Of a stretch of DNA of 64,000 bases, positions 25,688-32,169 are shown in pieces. Each line of letters starts with the position of its first letter. Position 1 is the stretch's first letter. Source of the stretch: Methylobacterium nonmethylotrophicum (lineage in GTDB: Bacteria; Pseudomonadota; Alphaproteobacteria; Rhizobiales; Beijerinckiaceae). The stretch lies in assembly GCF_004745635.1 (NCBI RefSeq), contig NZ_SRLB01000013.1:124001-188000 (forward strand), in the 5' to 3' direction. Made by a program: the position numbers and the translations under genes. Under the pieces are notes generated by a model. It made no database searches and had not been told where the DNA came from. It was given only the letters and a program-made list of their open reading frames with translations.

Positions 25688-26035
25688 ATGACCTCCAGGA
25701 CCACAGGCTCCGAGACACCGCGGGTCTCCGGCTTCGGCGACATGTCCGCGCTGCTGACCACCGAATCCAAGCTCTGGCGCAGCTTCGGCGTCGACCTGCC
25801 GCTGCGGCTCACCGCCGAGATCCTGAGCTTCGGCAGCCGTCGCCTGCAGGCCCAGGCCGAGCACGTCGCGGCGCTCGGACGCTGCGGCTCACCTGCCGAG
25901 ACGATCAAGCTCCAGGCCGACTTCGTGATGAAGACCCTCACCGACTACCAGCGCGAGGCGGACACGCTCTCCCGCGACGTCGCCGACGCCGCCGTGCCCG
26001 GGGACGGCAAGACGAGCCGATCCGCGTCCGCCTGA
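25688..26035 (+). CDS. Phasin-like protein
   Basis: 115 residues, mostly helical. The segment LWRSFGVDLPLRLTAEILSF, then GSRRLQAQAEHVAALGRCGS and ETIKLQADFVMKTLTDYQRE resembles phasin family proteins that coat polyhydroxyalkanoate granules (ahs pattern of aromatic spacing with Q-A-[DE]-F-x-x-K). AGGAG precedes the ATG. It follows the CBS-BON genes by 118 bp. Granule binding is inferred from family resemblance; short divergent phasins are hard to place. Confidence 0.65.
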   Translation: MTSRTTGSETPRVSGFGDMSALLTTESKLWRSFGVDLPLRLTAEILSFGSRRLQAQAEHVAALGRCGSPAETIKLQADFVMKTLTDYQREADTLSRDVADAAVPGDGKTSRSASA

Positions 26036-26054
26036 GACCCCGGAGGCCAAGCCC

Positions 26055-26311
26055 GTGGACGCGGTGGCCCTGCACCGGATCGGTGGTCCGCTGGTCCGGG
26101 AGTCCCGGCCCGACCCGGTGCCGGGCCTGGGCGAGGTCCGCATCAGGGTCGAAGCCTGTGCGGTGTGCCGTACCGACCTCCACGTCATCGACGGCGAGCT
26201 GCCGGACCTCCGCCGGCCGATCGTACTCGCGTGTTTCGCCTCGCCGAGGCCGAGGCGGCCATCGCCGCGCACCGGGCCGGGATCGAGGGAGCGGCGGTGC
26301 TCGTGCCGTGA
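26055..26311 (+). pseudogene. Zinc alcohol dehydrogenase gene with internal deletion
   Basis: Only the ends of an AdhP-type gene remain. From 26055 the frame encodes the N-terminus (VALHRIGGPLVRESRPDPVP, VRIRVEACAVCRTDLHVIDG, ELPDLRRPIV), including the first zinc-site Cys in C-R-T-D-L-H. Near 26230 the sequence jumps, in another frame, to the C-terminus (VFRLAEAEAAIAAHRAGIEG then AAVLVP, stop at 26309-26311). About 240 central codons (Rossmann fold, structural zinc) are gone and the two parts are out of phase. Flanked by intact phasin-like and hsp20 genes, so the deletion is local. Confidence 0.8.
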
Positions 26312-26333
26312 GCGCCGCCGCAGCTGTCAAACC

Positions 26334-26828
26334 TCACGCCGCCTTGATCTCGATCGCCTTCGGGGTGACGGCGGCGGTCTTGGGCTTCGGCAGCTTCAGG
26401 GTCAGGACGCCCTTATCCATCCGGGCATCGATCTCGTCCGGCTTCGTGCCGGGCGGCAGCTCGATCGTGCGCGAGAAGGCGCCGTAGCTGCGCTCCGTCA
26501 CCTTGCGGGCGCCGTTGGTCTTCTCCTTCTCCTGGCGTTTCTCGCCGCGGATCAGGAGCAGGTCGTCGGCGAGCTCGATGTGGACGTCGCTCCGCTCGAG
26601 GCCCGGCAGCTCGGCCGTCACCTCGACGTGGTCGCCCCGCTCGATCACGTCCATCCGCGGGAACGGTCCGGCCTGGACGAAACCAGGGATTCCCGACAGG
26701 ATATTGCCGGACCAGACCTCGCCGAGCATCCGGTCGATCTCGCGCTGGAATGGAAACGCCGCCGGCAGCGCCCGCTCGGACGCGCCGCCGCTGCGGTCGC
26801 TGAAGGCGAGGAGGGATTTGAGGTTCAT
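26334..26828 (-). CDS. Small heat shock protein, Hsp20/alpha-crystallin family
   Basis: 164 residues. The alpha-crystallin domain (about 55-150) has PRMDVIERGDHVEVTAELPG, VHIELADDLLLIRGEKRQEK and the hallmark GVLTLKLPKP near 150. GGGAGA precedes the ATG at 26828. Hsp20 chaperones hold unfolding proteins without ATP. The box at 26904-26917 is 82 bp upstream, fitting oxygen-linked rather than purely heat-linked control (inference). Convergent with the broken alcohol dehydrogenase. Confidence 0.92.
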   Translation of the reverse strand: MNLKSLLAFSDRSGGASERALPAAFPFQREIDRMLGEVWSGNILSGIPGFVQAGPFPRMDVIERGDHVEVTAELPGLERSDVHIELADDLLLIRGEKRQEKEKTNGARKVTERSYGAFSRTIELPPGTKPDEIDARMDKGVLTLKLPKPKTAAVTPKAIEIKAA

Positions 26829-26903
26829 GGCGGTCTCCCTGTTCGAGGCCGGCCCGGAGCGGCCGGCAGGAACGGAGGAGGCCACCATCGCGACGCGCTC
26901 GCG

Positions 26904-26917
26904 TTGAGGTGCATCAA
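26904..26917. promoter_or_regulatory. FNR/FixK-type box upstream of hsp20
   Basis: TTGAGGTGCATCAA: a TTGAG half and a perfect ATCAA half; centred 82 bp before the hsp20 start, 12 bp from the universal stress gene stop. Confidence 0.65.
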
Positions 26918-26928
26918 GGGCGCTTTCG

Positions 26929-27744
26929 TCAGCGCGACATCAGCACCGGGACGGTCATCGAGGCGAGGATCGTCCGGCTGGTCCCGCCGAGGATCGCCTC
27001 GCGTAGGCGCGAATGGCCGTAGGCGCCCATCACCAGGAGATCGGCGCCGCGATCGGCGACATGCGAGAGCAGCGCCTCGCCCACCGGAACTCCGCCGGGG
27101 ATGACCTCGAACGTCGCCTCGATCCCATGCCGTGCGAGGTGGCGGATCGCGCGCCAGCGCATCGCCTCCGGCACCGGCTCGTCGATCACGCTGACGAGCT
27201 CGACGCGCGCCATGCGGCGCAGGAGCGGCAGCGCGTCGCCCAAGGACCGCGCCGCGGGCGCGCTGCCGTCCCAGGCGACGACCGCGCAGGCAAGCCCGGG
27301 CGGCGCCTCCTGGATGTAGGGCACCATCAGCACCGGTCGCGCGCCCTGGAACAGCAGCGAGGCGAGATAGGCGTCGGCCGGCTTGGGCGCGGTCTCGTCG
27401 GCCTGCTCGATCACCGCGAGGTCGCTCAGGTGCACGAAGCCGGCGAGGCGTAACGGCGCGAGCGGCGCCGAGGTGCAGATCGCGCTCGTCTCGCACGGGA
27501 GCCCGGCCTCCCGGGCGGCACTGGCCACGGTCTCGACCGCTGCGGCGGCCTGCTCGCGGGCATCCTGCTCGGCGGCCACGACCAGGTCGTAGCGGATCTC
27601 GGATTGCGCGAAGGTCTGGAACGGCACGAGCGGCAGGACGCTCACGGCAGAGACGGTCGCGTCGAGCATCGCCGCGAGCTTGACCCCGTACGGCGCGGCG
27701 CGCCGGCCCACCCCGTCGACGACGATCGTCAGATCCTTGATCAC
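26929..27744 (-). CDS. Universal stress protein with intact ATP-binding motif
   Basis: 271 residues starting at GTG 27744 (V-I-K-D-L-T), preceded by GGGAGA. Two Usp-like halves: N-terminal KDLTIVVDGVGRRAAPYGVK and C-terminal ACAVVAWDGSAPAARSLGDA through ADLLVMGAYGHSRLREAILG-GTS. The motif G-x2-G-x9-G-[ST] is intact (G-A-Y-G-H ... G-G-T), unlike in the two paralogues of this window. Two FNR/FixK boxes lie 64 and 94 bp upstream, shared with the divergent phosphotransacetylase-like gene. Confidence 0.9.
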   Translation of the reverse strand: MIKDLTIVVDGVGRRAAPYGVKLAAMLDATVSAVSVLPLVPFQTFAQSEIRYDLVVAAEQDAREQAAAAVETVASAAREAGLPCETSAICTSAPLAPLRLAGFVHLSDLAVIEQADETAPKPADAYLASLLFQGARPVLMVPYIQEAPPGLACAVVAWDGSAPAARSLGDALPLLRRMARVELVSVIDEPVPEAMRWRAIRHLARHGIEATFEVIPGGVPVGEALLSHVADRGADLLVMGAYGHSRLREAILGGTSRTILASMTVPVLMSR

Positions 27745-27801
27745 GGCTGATCTCCCGCTGATGGAACCCGGGGAGGATCCGCCCGGCGGGGAGGCGCCAC
27801 C

Positions 27802-27815
27802 TTGATCCAGCGCAA
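27802..27815. promoter_or_regulatory. FNR/FixK-type box, universal stress gene side
   Basis: TTGATCCAGCGCAA, identical to the box at 482-495; centred 64 bp before the GTG at 27744. Confidence 0.65.
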
Positions 27816-27831
27816 GCCGGCTCCTCAAGCC

Positions 27832-27845
27832 TTGATCCGTCTCAA
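27832..27845. promoter_or_regulatory. FNR/FixK-type box, phosphotransacetylase side
   Basis: TTGATCCGTCTCAA, centred 90 bp before the start at 27929 and exactly 30 bp from the neighbouring box. Two boxes in one divergent promoter resemble the paired sites at 23948 and 23994. Confidence 0.65.
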
Positions 27846-27928
27846 GGCGGCATTGGACAGGACGGGCTAGCGAGCGCTCGTGGGGGCGCCTCTCGCCGAG
27901 GGTTCGCTCCCGCCCCGGGGGCGACGGC

Positions 27929-28711
27929 ATGCCGACAGATCTGCACACGGACACGGCCGACCTTGCCCGAACCCGGCGGCAGGACCGGCCCGAGGTCGCC
28001 GGCCCGGCCCCGCGCCGCACGGCTCCAGGCCTGCTGGCCTTCCTCTGGCGCGAGCGCGCGCTGGCGCAGGTCGGGCTGGCGCTGCTGGCCGTCGCGATGT
28101 TCCTGGCCGGTCTCGCGCCGATCGAGCTGCAGCGCCGCGCCGTGGGGCTGGCCGTGCGCGGCTCCGATCCGCATCCGCTCCTCGGGCTCGCCCTGCTCTA
28201 CGTGCTGGCGGCTGCCAGCCTTGGCAGGCTCCTCTGCCGGACTCTCGGGATCGCCGAGCCGAAGGCCGCGATCCTCTCGGCGGTCGAGACGGTGGCGACG
28301 AAGCTCGGCTCCACCCTCGACGCGGCGGCCCTGTGCAAGATGGCTGAGCGCGGGCAGATCACCGGCGGCCGCGTCGACGGCCCGCTCGCCTTTGACACAG
28401 CGGTCTCGCGAGAGGCCGCGCGAGCCAAGGGCCTGGGCGAGACGGTGGCGGGGGATTCCGACATCCTGGTCGCGCCGGACCTCGTGTCCGGCAACATGCT
28501 GGCCAAGCAACTGATCCATCTCGCCGGTGCGGAGGCCGCCGGGCCCATCATCGGGGCGCGCGTGCCGATCGTCCTGACGAGCCGGGCCGACGGTGCCGAG
28601 ACCCGCGCTGCCTCCTGCGCCCTCGCCCAGCTTTTCGTGCACGGGGGCGGGGCGGCCTCCCCGGGCGCGGCTCCGTGTCCGGATGCCCGGCCGACGGGAG
28701 CCGCCGCATGA
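27929..28711 (+). CDS. Chimeric ORF: ABC-exporter-like membrane segment fused to phosphotransacetylase C-terminus
   Basis: 260 residues, in frame throughout. Residues 1-100 hold two hydrophobic helices (about 48-66 and 82-100) with LLAFLWRERALAQVGLALLA, which looks like the start of an ABC transporter membrane domain. From about 104 (GIAEPKAAILSAVETVATKL) the sequence is the C-terminal half of phosphate acetyl/butyryltransferase (LDAAALCKMAERGQITGGRV, DGPLAFDTAVS, SGNMLAKQLIHLAGAEAAGP). The N-terminal half of the enzyme is missing, so a deletion probably fused two genes and activity is doubtful. The stop overlaps the acetate kinase start (ATGA), so it may still serve translational coupling. 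Confidence 0.75.
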   Translation: MPTDLHTDTADLARTRRQDRPEVAGPAPRRTAPGLLAFLWRERALAQVGLALLAVAMFLAGLAPIELQRRAVGLAVRGSDPHPLLGLALLYVLAAASLGRLLCRTLGIAEPKAAILSAVETVATKLGSTLDAAALCKMAERGQITGGRVDGPLAFDTAVSREAARAKGLGETVAGDSDILVAPDLVSGNMLAKQLIHLAGAEAAGPIIGARVPIVLTSRADGAETRAASCALAQLFVHGGGAASPGAAPCPDARPTGAAA

Positions 28712-29895
28712 CCGACGCGACCACGACCGACGCGATCCTGGCGATCAACGCCGGCTCCTCAAGCCTGAAATTCGCCCTCTACGAAGCGGAGTCACTCGCT
28801 CTCCTGTGCCGCGGCGGGGTGTCGGGTCTCGGCGGCGGCGCCCGGCTCGAGACCTCCGGCTCCCTGGTGCTCACCGGCGCCCCGCCGCCGGCCTGCGACC
28901 ATACCGGCGCCGTCGCCTGGCTCCTCGACGCGCTCCGGCGCGTGCCGGGCCTCGCCGTGCGGGCGGCGGGGCACCGGGTCGTGCATGGCGGACGGGACTT
29001 CGCGGCGCCGGTGCAAGTGGATGACGAGGTTCTGGCCCGCCTCGACCGGCTGGTACCGCTCGCCTCAGGCCACCAGCCCCTCAACCTCGCGGGCCTCCGG
29101 GCGGTGGCGGAGGCCTGGCCCGGCCTGCCCCAGATCGCCTGCTTCGACACCGCCTTCCACCGCAGCCAGCCGCGCCTCGCCCAGCTCTTCCCGATTCCGC
29201 GGGCGCTCTCGGACGAAGGCCTGCTGCGCTACGGTTTTCACGGCCTGTCCTACGAGCATGTCGCCGCGGTCCTGCCGGAGGTGGCGGGACCGCGGGCGGA
29301 GGGCCGGGTGATCGTCGCGCATCTCGGCCATGGCGCCAGCCTCTGCGCCCTGCGCAACCGGCGCAGCATCGCCTCGACGATGGGCCTGACGGCCCTCGAC
29401 GGGTTGATGATGGGCACCCGCTCAGGCTCGGTTGATCCCGGCCTCGTGCTCCACCTGCTCCGCGAGCGGGGCCTGTCGCCTGATGAGGTGGCGGACCTCC
29501 TCAACGCGCGCTCGGGGCTGCTCGGGGTCTCAGGGATCAGCGACGACGTGCGGGTGCTGCAGGCCTCCGACGATCCGCGGGCGGCGGAGGCCCTCGACCT
29601 CTTCGCCTACCGGGCGGTGCGGGAGGCCGGCTCCCTGGTGGCGGCGCTCGGCGGGCTCGACGCCGTGGTGTTCACGGCGGGTATCGGAGAGCACGCGCCG
29701 CGGATGCGGGCGGCGATCGCGGCCGGTCTCGCGGCGTTCGGCGTCGCGCTCGATCCGGCCCGCAACGCGGGCGGCGAGCGGTGCATCAGCCAGGCCGGAT
29801 CGCGGGTCGCGGTCTACGTCGTGCCGGCGAACGAGGAGCTGCCGATCGCCCGGGCGGTGGTGCGCTGCCTCGCCGAGGCCGCCAGCCGGGGCTGA
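28708..29895 (+). CDS. ackA: Acetate kinase
   Basis: 395 residues, full length. Motifs: N-terminal ILAINAGSSSLKFALY, AAGHRVVHGGRDF, substrate-site FDTAFHRSQP, RYGFHGLSYEHV, VIVAHLGHGASLCALRNRRS with TMGLTALDGLMMGTRSGSVD, and C-terminal VFTAGIGEHAPRMR and YVVPANEELPIAR. It converts acetyl phosphate and ADP to acetate and ATP, giving substrate-level ATP when respiration is limited. GGGAG precedes the ATG; the 4-bp overlap with the chimeric pta ORF places it under the same FNR/FixK control. Confidence 0.95.
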   Translation: MTDATTTDAILAINAGSSSLKFALYEAESLALLCRGGVSGLGGGARLETSGSLVLTGAPPPACDHTGAVAWLLDALRRVPGLAVRAAGHRVVHGGRDFAAPVQVDDEVLARLDRLVPLASGHQPLNLAGLRAVAEAWPGLPQIACFDTAFHRSQPRLAQLFPIPRALSDEGLLRYGFHGLSYEHVAAVLPEVAGPRAEGRVIVAHLGHGASLCALRNRRSIASTMGLTALDGLMMGTRSGSVDPGLVLHLLRERGLSPDEVADLLNARSGLLGVSGISDDVRVLQASDDPRAAEALDLFAYRAVREAGSLVAALGGLDAVVFTAGIGEHAPRMRAAIAAGLAAFGVALDPARNAGGERCISQAGSRVAVYVVPANEELPIARAVVRCLAEAASRG

Positions 29896-30161
29896 GGCCG
29901 GGCTCGTCCCGATGGACCTGGATTCGAACATGCTCGGCTTGGTCATCGATGGCCACCGCCGATATCCGGCACATGCGCGATGGTAGCCCCTCGCGTGACG
30001 GTGAGGCGATCGTTGCGGAGCGGCCTGCGCGTCGAGTCCTGACGGCGTCCCGCCCGTCAGGGACAGATTAAACGGACATCCACCTCTCCTGCCTCCGGCG
30101 TTCAGTGTGTGGTGCCCGTGAAATACGTGATGCGCCGATGTTCCAGCCACAGCTCGAAGGC

Positions 30162-30368
30162 TCACCCTTCGGCTATCATCTTGCTCAGGATGATCGTCTC
30201 TTCATCGCCCGTCGCAAACATCGTTTGCATGTCGAGTAAATTGACGGATTTACTGAGAATGACGAGCGTGTACCGCAGCTCCGGCGACGGAACGTCCGGG
30301 TGGACAGGTCGCTTCCGGCAGGTGGCATGGATGCACCTTTCAGACGACGGCTCGCCGGCCCCAGGCAT
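30162..30368 (-). CDS. Possible small hypothetical protein downstream of an FNR/FixK box
   Basis: A 68-residue frame (M-P-G-A-G-E-P) with a more protein-like C-terminal half (LRYTLVILSKSVNLLDMQTM then FATGDEETIILSKMIAEG). No family recognised and no clear ribosome-binding site. Supported mainly by the perfect box 57 bp upstream and by its lower GC, non-Arg/Pro composition. It could equally be a gene remnant. Confidence 0.3.
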   Translation of the reverse strand: MPGAGEPSSERCIHATCRKRPVHPDVPSPELRYTLVILSKSVNLLDMQTMFATGDEETIILSKMIAEG

Positions 30369-30418
30369 GATCAGGCTGATTTTCGAAACGAGTATTTGGC
30401 TTGAGGCTGATGCAATCA

Positions 30419-30432
30419 TTGATCAGGATCAA
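30419..30432. promoter_or_regulatory. Perfect FNR/FixK-type box with uncertain target
   Basis: TTGATCAGGATCAA, both halves perfect. The plus strand to its right holds no gene start before the convergent gene end at 30559; the minus strand to its left holds only the small frame 30162-30368. Confidence 0.7.
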
Positions 30433-30558
30433 TCCAGAGTTGAGAAAAGAAAAGAATCTGCCGCATGTCACACGGGCGCGGAGGCTCGCGGCTTCCACCG
30501 GCTCCGGCTGATCGAGCATTGGCCGGTCGGGCTTCGAACCCAGCCCGCCGGCTCTCTT

Positions 30559-32169
30559 CTATGCCGATGCGAGGATCGCGCTCGTCACGGGTCTCGCCTC
30601 TCCGGCTGTGCCGTCCGCGATCCCGGCCCGCAGCGCCTCCCGCGCCAGCGCCTCCGGCGCGAGCCCCGCATCGAGCCGGTGCCAAGTGATCGTCCCACAA
30701 TCCCGCCGCGCCTGGGCGGCCAGGATGGCGGGCGTGGCATCGGACGGGTCGCCCCGCCGGGCGACGATGCGCTCGGTCAGGGTGGCGAGCGGTGCCTCCA
30801 GCCAGAATCCCTCGAACGTCGCGCCGCAGGCGGCCGCGAGGCTCTTGGCGGCCTCCCGCTCGGCCGGCCGTGCGAATACCGCGTCGAGCACAACCGACGC
30901 CCCGCTCGCCAGGACCTGGGCGGCCTCGTCCCGCATCGCCGCGTAGACCTGTTCCGAGACGGCGGCCGCGTAGGCGCCCGGGGGCAGACGCGTCAGGGGC
31001 ATAACCCCGTGCAGGCGCTTGCGGGTGCGGTCGCTGCCGATGATCCGGGCGCCCGGGCCCGCGCCAAGCCGGTGCGCCAGGGCGGCGGCCAGCGTCGACT
31101 TTCCGGACCCGCTCACGCCCCCGACCGCCACCAGGCAGGCAGGCCGCTCGACGAGCAGGTCGCCCGCGAGGGCGAGGTAGGCCTGCGCCTCGGCGCGGAG
31201 CGCCGGTCCATGGGTGACGGCGGGCCGGCTCGCCGTGATTTGGCTGGCCGTCACATGGGCACGGATCACGGCGCGCAGAGCCATCAGGAACGGCATCAGC
31301 CCGGCATCGGGTGCCTCGCCGGTCTCGTCGACGTAGCGGTTGAACAGCAGGTTCGCGAGATCGGGCCGGCCGCGATGCCAGAGGTCCATCAGCACGAAGG
31401 CGAGGTCGTACAGAACGTCGATCGTGGCCAGGCGCTCGTCGAATTCGAGGGCGTCGAACGGCGTCGGCACGCCCTCGAACAGGCAGATGTTGCGAAGCGT
31501 CAGGTCGCCGTGGCAGCGCCGGACCCTGCCCTCCCGGCGCCGCGCGTCGAGCCGGTCGGCATGGCGGGCGAGTCGTGCCCGGAACGTGTCCGTGAGGGCA
31601 TCCACCTCCCGGTCGTGGACGAGGCCGCACGCCCGCAGGCTCCGGTCGTTCAGGGCGATGAGATCGGTCATTGCCGTCGCGCCGCCCTCCCGGCGGCCCA
31701 CCGGCGCCCTGGCGTGGAATGCCGCGAGGCGGCCGGCGAGATCGGCCACCAGCGCCGGCGTGAGGCGCCCGTCGCGGACCATGCGGTCGAACAGGTTCTC
31801 GGCGGGGAAGCGCCGCATCGCCACCACGGCATCGACGAGGGGACCGTCCCCGTCGAGGGCGAGGCCGCCCTCCGGCGTGCGGGTGATCCGGTGCACGCCG
31901 CGATAGAGGCCGGGCGCCGCGCGGCAGTTGACGGCGAGTTCGGCCATGCAGGCGGCGAGCCGGCGCTCGGGAGTCGAGAAGTCGAGATAGGGCAGGCGCA
32001 CCGCCCGCTTGAGCTTCAGGACTTGGTCGCCGCTCAGCAGGACGGTCGAGACGTGGGTGTCGATCCGTTCGACGGCCCCCTCCCCGGCCAGGAGGTGCGC
32101 CAGGAATGCCCGGGTCTCGGAATCGGGCCCGGCAGCAGGCTCGATCACGTTGCGGGTCTGCGTGCTCAC
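30559..32169 (-). CDS. Fused aminoglycoside-phosphotransferase-like/AAA kinase-like protein
   Basis: 536 residues. The N-terminal two thirds resemble APH-type kinases: VLKLKRAVRLPYLDFSTPER, then CHGDLTLRNICLFEG (catalytic Asp about residue 220) and FDALEFDERLATIDVLYDLA. The C-terminal third is a P-loop kinase with GGVSGSGKSTLAAALAHRLG (Walker A about 350), IIGSDRTRKRLHGV and VVLDAVFARPAERE. This fused family is widespread but its substrate is unknown; drug resistance should not be assumed. The GTG start at 32169 overlaps the stop of the Mg ATPase (GTGA) and has GGAGGG 9 bp upstream, better than the ATG at 32178. Same operon as mgtA. Confidence 0.82.
   Translation of the reverse strand: MSTQTRNVIEPAAGPDSETRAFLAHLLAGEGAVERIDTHVSTVLLSGDQVLKLKRAVRLPYLDFSTPERRLAACMAELAVNCRAAPGLYRGVHRITRTPEGGLALDGDGPLVDAVVAMRRFPAENLFDRMVRDGRLTPALVADLAGRLAAFHARAPVGRREGGATAMTDLIALNDRSLRACGLVHDREVDALTDTFRARLARHADRLDARRREGRVRRCHGDLTLRNICLFEGVPTPFDALEFDERLATIDVLYDLAFVLMDLWHRGRPDLANLLFNRYVDETGEAPDAGLMPFLMALRAVIRAHVTASQITASRPAVTHGPALRAEAQAYLALAGDLLVERPACLVAVGGVSGSGKSTLAAALAHRLGAGPGARIIGSDRTRKRLHGVMPLTRLPPGAYAAAVSEQVYAAMRDEAAQVLASGASVVLDAVFARPAEREAAKSLAAACGATFEGFWLEAPLATLTERIVARRGDPSDATPAILAAQARRDCGTITWHRLDAGLAPEALAREALRAGIADGTAGEARPVTSAILASA

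Larger units (their letters stand above)
29896..30558. other. Interval with an orphan FNR/FixK box and a possible small gene
   Basis: Between convergent ackA and the APH/ATPase gene. No confident gene. The right part is somewhat less GC-rich. It contains the FNR/FixK box 30419-30432 and, leftwards from it, a minus-strand frame listed separately. Confidence 0.4.

Noticed and set aside
30559..32169. Aminoglycoside resistance gene
   Set aside because: The APH-like fold is shared by many kinases; fusion to a P-loop kinase domain marks a family of unknown substrate, so resistance is not supported.
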